Source: Terfezia claveryi (lineage: Eukaryota; Ascomycota; Pezizomycetes; Pezizales; Pezizaceae). From it: a stretch of 64,000 nt of DNA. Positions 22,642-34,012 of this stretch are shown here, one piece after another (the first letter of the stretch is position 1; every line of letters begins with the position of its first letter). The stretch is taken from contig WHUX01000055.1 in NCBI GenBank assembly GCA_015179025.1, positions 62,001-126,000 on the forward strand, given 5' to 3'. The position numbers and the translations under genes are program-made. The notes under the pieces are model-generated. The model was not told the origin of the DNA, did no database searches, and saw only the letters and a program-made list of their open reading frames with translations.

Positions 22642-23748
22642 TCAATCCTCCCACTCCCCTTCCAACTGATCCAACAACCTATTCTCATCCTCCACATCCC
22701 CTTCCTCATCTATCCCCCTCGCCCACACCGGCCCTGCCCTGCCACTCCTCGTCCCCCAGCTCCCCCACCCACTCCCGCTCCCACTTCCAGTCCCTCCTAT
22801 ACTCCCTGCTAGCCCCGAAAGTCTTCTACTAAACGAATTTTCCCCCCTTCCATTAGGTGCAATGGGAGCATTTCTATGGTCCGTAGAAAACTGTCTTGGA
22901 TTCTGCGGCAGCCTCACCGCCCCTCTCCTCAGTCCGCCACAACAATTTCCCAACTCCGTAGCCATCCTCGCCCAAGTATGATAATGTGGGACCTGCCTCC
23001 ACCCTCTAGCGTTCATCACCGTTCTCTGATAAACACATCCTCCCACGCAGTACACCGCCAAAAACACCAGGCAAATCACCGCAAATATAGCTAATGGCGA
23101 TAATCCCTCTTCCCCATCTGGGGTTTGTATCGTTGCGCATGCATGCAGCGTACGGATCTCGAAGAAATACGAGCAATCGCTCGCTTCACCCACATAGGCA
23201 ACATCTGCTTTCCCAGACCCTAATTCCCGATCACATAAGAAGCTGATGATGGCTGATTTATTGAATCCGGGAACAGCGGAGGAACAGGGTGATCCATGTG
23301 TATATTCTAATATCAGCTTCTTCCCCCGCAGCAGTAGTGTTGACGAGGCTTGCCCTACGGACAATATATCCCCATCTCGCTCGTAGAATGCAGATATATT
23401 TTTCCGAGCATCTTCACTGTCAATACCTCGAGCCTTGGAGACGTCAGAAAGTACTGGGCCGCAAATATTGAGGTGGAACGTGGTATTGTAGTCGTGCCCT
23501 GAGGTGGTCCACTCGAGTTCGGATTGTGATAATGAGGAATCGGGGGTTGTCCTGATTAATGGCCGGAGGTCAAAGAACGAGCCAGTGTGTGGGGAGGTTA
23601 TAGTGCATGGGGGATCGCCTGTTGCGGGGTGGGTGGTGGAAGATGGTGGGTCGTCTTCGGGACTGCGTGGCGAGAAAGAGGATGTGAAAGCCGTGGGGAG
23701 GAGGAGCAGGGCGGTGAGGAGGGCGAAGAAGGGCCCACGGGGGCCCAT
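22642..23748 (-). CDS. Mannose-6-phosphate-receptor-like membrane protein (Mrl1 type)
   Basis: Type I membrane protein, probably a vacuolar or endosomal sorting receptor. Single exon, 368 residues from ATG 23748; an in-frame ATG at 23871 would add 41 residues before the signal peptide and is less likely. A hydrophobic signal (FFALLTALLLLPTAFTSSF) is followed by a cysteine-containing lumenal domain of MRH/CD-MPR type (PCTITSPHTGSFFDLRPL, YNTTFHLNICGPV, FEIRTLHACA) with several N-glycosylation sequons. The membrane segment is near residues 225-250 (LSPLAIFAVICLVFLAVYCVGG). The tail starts GWRQVPHYHTWARM, is Gly/Ser-rich, and ends with an acidic dileucine signal (DENRLLDQL). Family assignment rests on the FDLRPL start, the cysteines and the tail layout; ATG27 is the main alternative. 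Confidence 0.72.
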   Translation of the reverse strand: MGPRGPFFALLTALLLLPTAFTSSFSPRSPEDDPPSSTTHPATGDPPCTITSPHTGSFFDLRPLIRTTPDSSLSQSELEWTTSGHDYNTTFHLNICGPVLSDVSKARGIDSEDARKNISAFYERDGDILSVGQASSTLLLRGKKLILEYTHGSPCSSAVPGFNKSAIISFLCDRELGSGKADVAYVGEASDCSYFFEIRTLHACATIQTPDGEEGLSPLAIFAVICLVFLAVYCVGGCVYQRTVMNARGWRQVPHYHTWARMATELGNCCGGLRRGAVRLPQNPRQFSTDHRNAPIAPNGRGENSFSRRLSGLAGSIGGTGSGSGSGWGSWGTRSGRAGPVWARGIDEEGDVEDENRLLDQLEGEWED

Positions 23749-26700
23749 GATTGTGGCGGTGATCGTGGATATATAAGTTAAGGCGAATCGAGAAGCGTTA
23801 CCGGGAGCTGGTAGTTGAGCTTCTGTCCGGGGTCTGGTCAGTTTAGCTATGGTCAGTAAGTAAGTGCTCAAGTGTCTGAGAGTAACGTCAGAAGTATGTA
23901 GGTTGTATAATTTAAGCTCAGCCCTTGGGCATGCCGTAATTGGCCGGGATCCCGAGATAACTTCGCTGATGTAACGGTTACAGCTCTAGACAGCTGTAAG
24001 AATACCCTTAACAATGCCTTCACGAGCGCCAAGGCTGACTAATCTAAGCTAAATAATGATGGGGCTAATACAGTAATAAGCCCCACAGAATATATCGACA
24101 GAAAACTTACCTCTAAGCATACAACTCCACTGCCATCACTGTTGTGTGGCTGTGGCTGTGGCTGTAGCTCAGTCTTGTACCAGTACTCGCATCGCAACAG
24201 CCTCCTTAAGTAGGTACTCCTCATGGAATCCGCTCATGCTTTTCCAAAGGTGCAAGCTCTACGTCTAGAATTGTTGGTTTCTTCCATTTCTTCCACTCAT
24301 GAAGAGGGGTCGCAGATTATGCTTTTCGTTCTCAATGGCTTCACTTGTAGGTGAATACAATCCTTCAGGGTCTGTAAGTAAAGCAACAAATTTTTGTTTC
24401 TGATAGATATATGCTTCACAGCTGATTATCCCTCCCTAGGTACAGTGGGACCAAATCTCTCACTCTGTTAATCAGCTGCTGTGCATTTGCATATTCGCCC
24501 GATCATTGGAAGCTAGCATTATGGTCATTCTCAAGCTGATACAACTATTATATTTATATACAGTAATTCCATCTGGATCCTTTATGTCCACATAACGTTC
24601 TTTATTGCCTATACACAGAGATATTATCCTCAGAAAGTTACCTGTTATCCGTATAGCCTCCAACTTTCATGGAATCGGTCCGAGCCCCAATTAACGCATG
24701 TTCGACTGCACCTCCCCGCAGAGGTGGAAGTCCCTTTGTCTTCTGTTCTTCCTTTCTTCTCTTTTCATCGCAGCCAACCCTACGCACGGTGCAATAATTA
24801 GGGTGGATATTTTAGAAGTACAGCACTGTCCCCCAACGCTCAACTCGTGGCACTCATTCTACTCCCTCGTTGAGAAGCCGCAGGGAGGTTGGTGACGAAG
24901 GAGCGGAAAGAAAAGTTTTCTCGGGTCTGGAGGGCTGGGTAGCAGTCCTGCATCCTGACTACTAGAAGCATCGCTATTTCTCTTCCCTTTGATATGTTTC
25001 AACAGGACCAAGATCGGGAATGGGAGGGTGATATCGTTCAGTATTGGGGCTATGAAACCTTACATTCATCGTCTCAGACAGAGTAGGTTTAACTGCATAT
25101 GCCTTTCGGAGTTTTCTATCCTACCGGAGGAAGACTTGAGGAATAGGCCAGTGATCCCGACTCCCACTCCGATTAGATGCTATAACTTGACATATCTCAC
25201 CAAAATCCTCACGTCAGTCTCTGTGCTCACCCAGATCTCAACTACGCACAAGCGGGTTAACCGAAAACTCCACTCCCTGCCTTCTCTTCGAGTCTTGCTC
25301 TTATGACTATTGTATAATTCGTCTCTTCTCTCCCTTCTTTTCCTCTACATACATTTCATATTTAGCTTTCATCACTCATTTGGCGGCTTTGCCATCCATT
25401 CAGCTTATCAGGATATATCTACCATTCTTTGCAAGCGGGGGAAGGGATACCGTATTTAGGACTAGAGTTTGTCGTTCACAAACGGGGTTAGTGCGGCAGC
25501 GGCAGTGGGTGTCCGCGGTACGGAATGCGGGAAGCGTTTTGTCTATATGCTTCCTACTGCACTACCTGCTATCCCCCTTACAGGAGCATCTTCAGCCACA
25601 TCTCCTGATATCCCATGAACATGACATTGCGCCAAAATCAAACGATACCCAATCTCCCCACCATAGGCCAAATATGCATTCATGGGCCCATGGTCACTAG
25701 GAAGCCTTTAGCACATCTATATCCATATGCGATCAACATCGAAGGGGGACAATTCAAATGGCGAAATCAATGGACATTAACCACCGCAAAATGAACCAAT
25801 TTCTAGAGCTTGACGTGACGCAGTATTTTTACCAAAAAGGGCTAAGAATATACGGAATGTGGAGAAAGGATTGACGATCGCATTTCCATACTGAACGAGG
25901 CCCTGAGTGGCAACAGGTCTTGGGGAGGGCCGGAAAAGGGGTTACCTAGAGCTCGTCAAGCTGTCACCATCCCATCTTGTTCTTTGTATTATAAAGACAT
26001 ACAGGAAGAAAACCAGTTACTGAAGAAAGGACACGAGCGCAGGCTATCTATATAAACCGGGCTCAAGAGGGCCCAGCACTTTCCAAAGAAAATATAAAAA
26101 GTCGTGGAAGTTCTAAAGATCGCATGGTACAACAAGGCAGCGGGAACTGCTACAGAGAAACGTCGATAACCGCGGAGGAATGGATATCCTGCTCCTGCTC
26201 ATACTGGCAATGGGAAATGGAAATATTCCACCTGAATTGAGGGTAATTTTCGGAATCTTCTTTTCAAGTACAATAAATATTTATCTATTGTTGGAAATAG
26301 ACTAGAGATATCGTTACCAATTCACTCTTTGCTATGTATTTCTTACTACAAATAACAACTCTAGGTGATTTTTGATTTTTACATTTATTTTTTTTTTGCT
26401 GGGGAAAAAGTCGGGGGGCCATCCAACATCTACATCTACAGCTACATCTACAACTACATCTATTCTACATATCAATATATATATCAACATATATATTCCA
26501 TCCTTCATTTCTTTGCGGAATTCAAAGGTTTCTTTTCATTCTGAAGCTACTCCGAGAGATTGTATGTACCAAGAGTCATTCGCTAGGAATCTTGTATAAA
26601 CTAGCCCAAATCAATCCTATCAGAAGAGATATATATATATATACACTATTAATATACTTCCTCTTATCTCGGTTTCTTCAAGAGAACTATAATTGTGATT

Positions 26701-27384
26701 TTTTTTTTGTTTATGTTTTATTTATCTAGAAACTCAGAAGTTATTATATCTGGTGTATGTCTTGATATATTTATTTCATGTAAAAAGTACCAGCTTAAAA
26801 ATTTTCTTTTGGAGGGGGGTCCTCTTTATCAATGCCTCATACACACACCCTCTACTACTACTACTACCTATGCGGGGAGGTGGGGGGAAACCTTGAGGGT
26901 AGCTAACAGCCCAATTCTCTCCACTACCGCGCTACACCATCCACATCTCTACTAAAAATATATATACAAACAAAACAATAAGAAAAAAAGAATATATATA
27001 TATATACTCATGAATAAACAGACTAAAGTATCCCCAAAGCAAGAAATCAATCCGATGTACATACTATTCTAGATGCTAGTTCGAGGGTAAAAAGTATGGA
27101 AGCGCCAGGCCTGCTCGTAAGTAGAGCCGCGTCAAATTAGAGAAAGTTGCAGCGCACGTTCATAGTCTCACAGATGGTCAGATTCCCTAATCCTAATCCA
27201 TTGATGATGACAACATCAAAGTACATATAGATGTATAGTCAATCGTAGAAGCTTAGTATATGGTATAAGCACTACATGACCAGGCTCCCTACACTCGAAA
27301 AGAGAAAGTGAAGTAAAGAAACGGACCAGAAACCTATAAAAGTGTAAACAAACAAAAGTAGAGTGTAAAACAACCTCGCATCAC
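23749..27384. other. 3.6-kb intergenic region, no gene recognised
   Basis: Includes the promoter of the Mrl1-like gene. It holds a TGTGGC microsatellite (24144-24165), an imperfect CTACAT repeat (26425-26465), a CTA run (26856-26868) and AT-rich patches. An ORF at 24698-24895 (+, 65 residues) begins with a signal-peptide-like stretch (SLCLLFFLSSLFIAANPTHG), but has no convincing continuation. The stretch 26950-27384 is probably the 3' flank of the nuclease-fold gene. Confidence 0.45.
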
Positions 27385-28890
27385 CTAGATGTTCACACCT
27401 CCATCCACCTCCTTATCACTCGGGCCCGCCTCTCCATCCACCTCCTTATCACTCGGGCCAGCCTCTCCATCCTTCTCTCCCAAGTCCATCACAGCTCTAT
27501 CACACATTTTCACAAACGCCCTTAACGTATACGCCGCATCATTCCCCGCATTATGCAAGTTCCACGGTTTGAGCTCCAGCTCAATCAACATCTTCCCCAG
27601 TCCCTTCGTATTCATCTCTCCCGTGATGGCTTTGTACATCTCCGCCGTATCAAACACATCCATCCCCCTAACTGGCCCATTGAACCCAGCTTCCTCATCC
27701 AACCTCTGAAGCGTCTCCCGGACAGCAACCACCGAGTCGAATTTACAGTCATACAAATACTTGATATCCGCAGCTGCATCGTGTCCTATAAAGGCAATCG
27801 TTCGCCTTCTCTTCTTTCCCTCGGGAGTAGTATGTATGGATAAAGGCGGGGGGGTAAATGCCTCCGCAAGCACCGTCGGCAGCGCCTTCAAGGACTGGAA
27901 CTCGGTGGTTCCAAAGTCAAAAAGGTCAGCTGCATCAGGAACAAATCTTCCATTTCGGAGTCGTCGATTCTCAGTGATACGGATGTGACGGTAGGTCATC
28001 ATTGGCATGATGATTTCGTAGGTTAGTTGCTGGGAAGGCGGTAGGGCACCTATGTCGAGGGTTGCAATTCCAATTTCTGTGATTGCACTGTGGTTTCGTT
28101 CCCAGGACTCACAGTCGACGCAGACGAAGAAGGGGACGTCTTCGAATTCTTCCTTATGTTTGGTTTCCAACGTTCCAAAAGAAGTGTTGCTGGTATTAGC
28201 AGTTGCCGCGGTAGTCACCGTCTCCACCTTCTCGAATCCCTGTGCCGTGATCCTAACACCACCTTCCTCATCCGCAGATTCCAATATAACCTCCGCTTGC
28301 TTCAGAACCTCCGCCTGCTTCCCAGCGGTGGTCAAGCCAAGCAACTTCCTTGCCCTCTCCACCTGCAACCCAAATCCCCTCCTGCTCCTCTCCTGTTTTT
28401 CCTTCTGTTTCTGTTTTTTCGCCTCTTTCTCTTCAGCAGTCATTCCCCCCTCGCCCCCCCTCCCCGCGGTCCCATTAGCCCACTGCGCCATAACCTCCTC
28501 CCACTGTGTCTTATTCCCCACCGTCGCAACTTTCACTGGTTCCTTCGCCGTCTCCCCCGGTTTCATATCACGTTTCCGGTAGCAATAATTACTCTTGGGA
28601 TGCCGAGGTACCTCTATACCAGTCTCACGGTGGACATGGTCCAGAAACGACCACGCCTGCTTAAGGGTGACGAGTAGGACAGGTTTCCCGTTTACATCGG
28701 TGTCATGGTATATGTCCCACTTGTGTCTGCCGGTTTGTGCAAAGAAGGGCTCGAGGTCGAAGAACGGTGCTAGTGCGAGTTGGTCGGTGCGGGTGAGGGT
28801 TTTGATTTTGTAGGGAAGCTTTCGGAGAGAGACGACGATTGCATAGTTGGTGTATGTGGAGGGACTGGGGTGTGTATGTGGAGACGCCAT
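27385..28890 (-). CDS. Gfd2/YDR514C-like protein with a DEDDh exonuclease fold
   Basis: Single exon, 501 residues from ATG 28890 (ATG 28941 would add 17 residues). The N-terminal third is a fungal domain with YKIKTLTRTDQ and WSFLDHV; a charged low-complexity linker follows. The C-terminal domain matches the Gfd2/YDR514C-like group and has an intact DEDDh set: Asp259 and Glu261 (VCVDCES), Asp375 (GHDAAADIKYL), His446 and Asp451 (HNAGNDAAYTL). That suggests 3'-5' exonuclease activity, although substrates of this fungal family are poorly known. The last 30 residues contain two 11-residue copies (DGEAGPSDKEV), encoded by a 33-nt tandem duplication at 27401-27466. Family from motif layout; activity inferred. 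Confidence 0.8.
   Translation of the reverse strand: MASPHTHPSPSTYTNYAIVVSLRKLPYKIKTLTRTDQLALAPFFDLEPFFAQTGRHKWDIYHDTDVNGKPVLLVTLKQAWSFLDHVHRETGIEVPRHPKSNYCYRKRDMKPGETAKEPVKVATVGNKTQWEEVMAQWANGTAGRGGEGGMTAEEKEAKKQKQKEKQERSRRGFGLQVERARKLLGLTTAGKQAEVLKQAEVILESADEEGGVRITAQGFEKVETVTTAATANTSNTSFGTLETKHKEEFEDVPFFVCVDCESWERNHSAITEIGIATLDIGALPPSQQLTYEIIMPMMTYRHIRITENRRLRNGRFVPDAADLFDFGTTEFQSLKALPTVLAEAFTPPPLSIHTTPEGKKRRRTIAFIGHDAAADIKYLYDCKFDSVVAVRETLQRLDEEAGFNGPVRGMDVFDTAEMYKAITGEMNTKGLGKMLIELELKPWNLHNAGNDAAYTLRAFVKMCDRAVMDLGEKDGEAGPSDKEVDGEAGPSDKEVDGGVNI
27401..27466. repeat. 33-nt tandem duplication in the coding end of the nuclease-fold gene
   Basis: Units 27401-27433 and 27434-27466 differ by one base. 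The repeat keeps frame and duplicates 11 residues near the C-terminus. Confidence 0.9.
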
Positions 28891-29022
28891 TGTGGATGTA
28901 GAGGCGGAACGATTTATACTCCGTGTTGGTTTCCTTTTCAAAGCTGTTGTTGTGGTAGCTAAAGTAGCTCAAGTTAGCTAATGTGCATAACGCAGCTATG
29001 TAAGTGGTTCATTGCGGGGTGT

Positions 29023-29451
29023 TTATATCATATCCGCCAGAGGCTCACCAGAAGTAAATTTCAGCTGCTTCTCCAGCTTTACAGGCTTCTTCCCTCGGGC
29101 CGACCCAGGGTTGTATCTGCTAATGTTAAGCTTAACTCCCGCAGCCTCAGTGGATGGGGCAGCCGCTTTGTTGTGGGTATTTACCACCTGTTTTACCTCA
29201 GCTGGACAAGTCCCGATATCTCCAGGCCCCGGAGCCAACACCCCACTCGTCGTCGAATAGAAGCACCTCGTGGACGCAGCAGAGCAGGTTTGTGGTTGGC
29301 CTCGTGGTTGTGGCCGTTGTGATTGTCGTAGCTGACTCCATGCCTGTGCCACATGCAGACTGTGTAATGTGCGGGCACGCGTTCTCAGGCCACCAGCCGC
29401 GGTGGTCACCGCAGCAAGCATCGCCTGAATTGAAAGCACTTGGTAGGCCAA
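29023..29451 (-). CDS. Possible small mitochondrial protein, unrecognised
   Basis: An open frame of 142 residues from ATG 29451, or 132 from ATG 29421 (MLAAVTTAAGGLRTRAR). The first 70 residues are rich in Arg, Ala, Ser and Gln and poor in acidic residues, ending TRCFYSTTSG, which looks like a mitochondrial targeting sequence. The rest (KLNISRYNPGSARGKKP) matches no family I know. Splicing is possible: a GTAAAA donor after GCTGAG and an ATTAG acceptor near AACATTAG would switch the frame and give a different C-terminus. It lies just upstream of the nuclease-fold gene on the same strand. It may also be a chance frame. Confidence 0.35.
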   Translation of the reverse strand: MAYQVLSIQAMLAAVTTAAGGLRTRARTLHSLHVAQAWSQLRQSQRPQPRGQPQTCSAASTRCFYSTTSGVLAPGPGDIGTCPAEVKQVVNTHNKAAAPSTEAAGVKLNISRYNPGSARGKKPVKLEKQLKFTSGEPLADMI

Positions 29452-30278
29452 TCACAAATCACAAAGCACGAAGCACGAATCACAAATTACGACCCAAGTG
29501 ATTGTGGTCGTCTACGAGAGGCGAGAGCGCGTGTAGCCAGGCTGGAGCGTGAACTCACGGAAAATTTCCGACCGGGCGCCAAGCCGAGGCGATACAGTCA
29601 AACCTTCTGCCACAACGGGTGTTACCCTCAGAAAGCTGCGTCCTGCGGCAGGCAGCACGTTCGATTCCGCACATGTTGCCGTTGACAGACTCGATTCCAG
29701 CGGGCTGTGGTTCTGCGGCTTTGTTACAAACACATCCGCATACCAATGAAAATGAAGGCGTCATCAGGGGACCCATCAACCTCAACTACAGATTGGCGGA
29801 CTTGTCAAAGAAATTCGCTCATTGTTAATCTGGTTGCACGCGCCATTATTATATCAAAAGAATGCCAAGCGGGTTAGTCGCATAGCAATGGAAGTACTAT
29901 GCGTTAGCGTTGTGCTATACAGCCCTGCAGGTAAGATTGAGGGTAACTCACCCTAAATTACTCCAGTTTCAAAGTGACATGCACTCTCAGTTTTTGATTC
30001 TGCTTCCGTGGACCTTCATTTCGTACGCAAGTAAATGCTGCACACAAGCTATTTCCACTCACGCCCTAGTGAAATGATATGAACGGTAATTGCAAAAACA
30101 AAAAGCATAAAAAAACAGAACAAAGCTTCAAAGACTCCAACTAAGCAAGACCCTCATAACAATTTCACGCAAAAAGAGAAGAGATTCAGATACCAACACA
30201 GAATAAGAAAACACACTCATAGATATGATTATAACCATAATAAATGCCTCCCAAAACCTCCCCCCCCCTACCCACCCA
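29452..30278. other. Intergenic region with a degenerate 7-nt tandem repeat
   Basis: About six 7-nt units of the type ACRAAKY (ACAAATC, ACAAAGC, ACGAAGC, ACGAATC) lie at 29454-29488. The sequence GTTCGATTCC near 29662 resembles a tRNA B box, but no tRNA fold surrounds it. The rest is the 3' flank of the myotubularin gene. Confidence 0.45.
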
Positions 30279-32767
30279 CTACTCCACAGTCCCTACCTTC
30301 CCCATTGCCTTCTCCATTGTGTTACTTAGCCCTGACAACGCCAACCCACTCAACCCCCCCACAGCCCTCACCAGCCCTGGTTCCCCACTTGGCAGAGGCC
30401 TCGTTTTATCACCCCTCCTATCCCTCGCCCAGTCAATCTCTTCCTCATCCGTCTGAACACCTATCTCTTCCACATCATCATCCGTCTGTACCCCAATCTC
30501 CTCCGCACTCTCTCCATCTTCATCCGTCTGTACCCCATCATCAATGCCCTTATTGAAGCCCCCAGTGCTCAACAATTCTGCTCCTCCTTCCTCGCCTACA
30601 ATCGCAGGACCATATTTCCCATTCATTTCCTCATCAGTCCTGCACCAACTCTCACTCCACCACCTCGTATAGCCTACACCCTTAGGAAACAACACCGACC
30701 ATCCACCTTTATCCCGACTATCCTCGCTCTTGTCGTATTTCTCACTAACCCACATATGCCGTCTTCCCAAGAAGTAATCCCAGACACTCCTTGTCCTCAA
30801 GGCGACCTTATGGTCCACTACCCTCTCTTTCTCATTATTATAGAGGAAGGTCCCATACTGGCAGGAGTAAAGGTGATATAACAGTCTCCTCAAGAACCTC
30901 TCATTAAACTCAAACCGCGTAGGATATTGGTACATAATCTGATATGTCGCGTCCAAGAACTGATGAAATACTGGGCTAATCTCCTTGATGTTCACGCCTC
31001 CCGTCGAAGTCGTATGTTTCGGGACCTTCTCCCCAACTAAAATTGACGATGAACTCTCCCCCTTATAATCCATATCGGCATCCACCTTATGTTCCACCGA
31101 TGCCGGGCTCGCCCTCCCACCATTCCCCTGTCCAGTGAAGAACATCTTCGCCTGAGAAAACGCTTGTTCCAGCCCACCACCACCGCCACCACCACCACTC
31201 CCTGAACCTCCAATACCACCATTTGAGCCCCCCCCATCATTGCCGACCTGGGTAAACCATTTCTCACTACTCAAAAACCCACTTCGATCTCGGAATCGAT
31301 GGCCAAAGCTAACCCAGTCCTTCTCCACCAGCACCATAAACCCTTCTATTGTGCGATAATACGGGTCAAGACATAGCTGCGCCAACGCACTCAACTGGCT
31401 CGTTCTATCCCATCCATCACTGCAGTGTATCAAAACATGGCTATGTTCTATCTCAATCTGCCGCACAATAGTCTGCGTTCCATCCAATAACAACCCAATA
31501 TGCTTTAGCCATCCAGACTTCGCCAATAACTCCCTATTCGGAGGTAATGGCGTTAGGTCAGAGTCCTTGATAGCTTCAACCACCTTAGCTAGTGACTCCC
31601 TCATGACATGGATATTGTCAATACCCAAGTACTGCTTGGAGCAGTTCCGGTAATTATCCATATTCTCCGATCCGAGGCCCATAGCTTGCATGGCATATGC
31701 ATTAACAGTGGGCCTGGCATCAACAATTAAATTCCTCTGCTGAGCACCATATATTACCTTCCTCGGCTTATCCATAGTACACTCATCCAACGAGGTAGTC
31801 GACCTTGTCGGAGAAATATCAGCTTGCTGATAAGACCGTGTAAACGAACTAGCCTGTGTACTGGTAAAGATCGCAGCTACAAGCTTCTCATCCTGCGGTG
31901 ACCGATTTCCCTTCAATCCAGTTAACGGCTGGGAACTCCGGGTAATAGTGCAATTGTTTATTGAGTGTAAATATGTCAGGACAGGTATTCTCGCACGCGA
32001 GCGGTACTTCCCCGCATAATTTAGGACATTATCCGAAATATTTGCTGGTACGACGAGATGCGCTGGGTATGTTGGGCAAAACTATGATTTTTGCATCATT
32101 GGTTAGCTGTCACATCGCTCAATATATACCCTCTTCCGGTAGATCACAGGTAAACAATCCGGTACCAACAGTATAAGAATTATTTATCTTTGAAATTCTC
32201 CAATCCTTCGTCCTTCCTCCCACCCCCATTCTCTCATACTCCTTCAAAGAATCATAGATCTTCCATCCATTCACCGCCCTCTCCGGCGGTGGCGGGGTGA
32301 AAAAAAAAGCATATAGCTTCTCCAGGCTCCCTCCTACCGTCAAAGCCCGCACACTCTCAAAGACATCCCGGCATTCCCGGTCATTGGTGAAGTGGAAGGT
32401 TATGAAATTGAAATCTCGGCATCGAATCCGTAGGGCTGCGTATCCCCCAGCGCTCATGGGCTGCCGCTGGACGGTTTGGATAATGGGATATGTTATCCAC
32501 ATCTCCATCTGAGCGGAATTTTTCGGGGCTGGGGCCTCGGGGGCGGGGGATGCATAACGGAAGATGAGGTGGTGAGGAGTGAGGTGGAGAGTACCGGGGG
32601 ATGCAACTCCGCGAGTGAAGACGGAGACTTGCTCGACCTTCAGCGGGAGGGACATTGTCAGCAAGAGACTGAGGACGCAAAAGGAGTGAAGGGGGAGAAA
32701 GATGGAAGGGGAGGTCGGAAGCTTAAAGACCACGAGAATTTACCTTCGCTACCCGAATGAGCTCCAT
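30279..32767 (-). CDS. YMR1: Myotubularin-family phosphoinositide 3-phosphatase
   Basis: Removes the 3-phosphate from PI3P (and PI(3,5)P2) on endosomal and vacuolar membranes. Exons 32744-32767, 32170-32637 and 30279-32081 give 764 residues. The protein starts MELIRVAKVEQVSVFTRG; the first eight residues come from a 24-nt exon. An N-terminal PH-GRAM domain (about 1-125) is followed by the myotubularin phosphatase domain with the active-site CX5R loop CSDGWDR (Cys384 to Arg390), so it is predicted active. A Gly/Ser-rich insert (GGSGSGGGGGGGG) lies within the catalytic half. The C-terminus has repeated EIGVQTD-type acidic units instead of a known domain. Intron 2 uses a weak GTTGGT donor, chosen because it alone keeps frame with the acceptor ATCATAG. 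Divergent from RPS12. Confidence 0.9.
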
Positions 32768-33492
32768 GTTCTCGTTTTCCGCCGGCTGCGCTTCTGCAAA
32801 GCTAGATGACTGTGGACCTAGATGTGATATGATGACGCTTTGCGTCTTGCGTCTTTGCTCAGCTGACAATCGGATGTCCCTTGTCTGTTCCTCTAGATCT
32901 GGCGGCGAGCTCAGCAAAGGTCTGCAGCCCCCTCGTGTCCGTCACCAACACTTCTGACCTCGCTTCTAGAACAGGAGATTCAATATTGAAGTATCCTTGG
33001 GGGAAGATTAGCTGCCCTGCTTCTGACCGGCCACTGGATTCTATAGGCCGGTATGCCGTGGAGCTAAACTTGAAGCTCTTGTATGGACGTCGACCTAACT
33101 TCAGCTCGATCCGTAAAGACTCGATCTTTATTTAAGGCTCAACGTGGTGATTGGCCAGATATGAATTTCCCCTTCAATTACAATGCAGGAGACGAGGTCC
33201 AGGTTCATGGTGGAGTTCGCCGCGAGCACGTGTCTGCATCAGATAAGATTAGATAAGATGCTGCAATCTTGGACTGTTCGAGGCACAACCCTCTCCACAC
33301 GGGAAACAATGCCAAGAGTTCTCTGCAGCCGCGTCAATTCCTTCAGTGAGCCGTTCTCCTCTACTAACGACTGAAGAACCACCAAATCAATTTTACGAGT
33401 ATCTTTGAGGCACGTTTTGCCCCATATTTACCTCTCTGTCGGTTACCTTAATCTAATTCTCATGCAAACAGGACGTAGCCATAATTACAAAA
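32768..33492. promoter_or_regulatory. Divergent promoter of YMR1 and RPS12
   Basis: A 725-bp spacer. It holds a perfect 7-bp inverted repeat, ACCGGCC (33026-33032) / GGCCGGT (33046-33052), with a 13-nt loop. Close to the RPS12 ATG there is a plausible leader-intron 3' end (CTAAT ... CAAACAG, ending near 33471). Confidence 0.4.
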
Positions 33493-34012
33493 ATGTCTGA
33501 CGTAGAAGATACCCCCCAAGTTGAGGTCGCTCCCGCCGAGGAGATCGAAGTTGCCGCCGATGCCAGCAAGTCCGGCCAAATATCCGTCGAGGATGCTCTC
33601 AAAGGGGTTCTCAAGAACGCCCTTATCCACGACGGTCTTGCCCGTGGTGTCCGTGAGGCCTCCAAGGCCCTCGACAGGCGTCAAGCCCACATGTGTGTGT
33701 TGAATGAGTCCTGTGAGGAAGAGGCCTATAAGAAGCTCATCGAGGCTCTTTGCTCCGAGCACGAGATCCCATTAATCAAGATTGGCGACGGAAAGAAGTT
33801 GGGGGAGTGGGCTGGTCTCTGTACGTCCTCGAGAAATTTGGGCACATGCAAGGAGTGAGGGTAGAGGGACTAATTGGAATTGCGCCATAGGTACTCTTGA
33901 CCGCGAGGGTAACGCTCGCAAGGTCGTAAACTGCTCTTGCGTTGTCGTCAAGGACTGGGGTGAAGAGTCCCAGGAGAGGTCCATCCTCCTCAACTACTTC
34001 CAGAACCGTTAA
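33493..34012 (+). CDS. RPS12: 40S ribosomal protein S12 (eS12)
   Basis: Component of the small ribosomal subunit beak. Exons 33493-33820 and 33891-34012 give 149 residues, in line with the family (about 143-150). The acidic N-terminus ([17 protein letters not shown]) is followed by the L7Ae-like core: [58 protein letters not shown] and, across the intron, [19 protein letters not shown]. It ends [18 protein letters not shown]. The 70-nt intron interrupts the TGT codon of GLCTLD. Strongly conserved and apparently intact. Confidence 0.97.

Noticed and set aside
28891..28972. Splicing of the 29.0-kb mitochondrial-like frame into the nuclease-fold gene
   Set aside because: A donor (GTGAGC) and acceptor (ACATAG) exist, but the continuing frame runs out of phase through the nuclease gene's start and resembles nothing.
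29655..29680. tRNA B-box-like GTTCGATTCC
   Set aside because: No A box, anticodon arm or acceptor stem can be folded around it.
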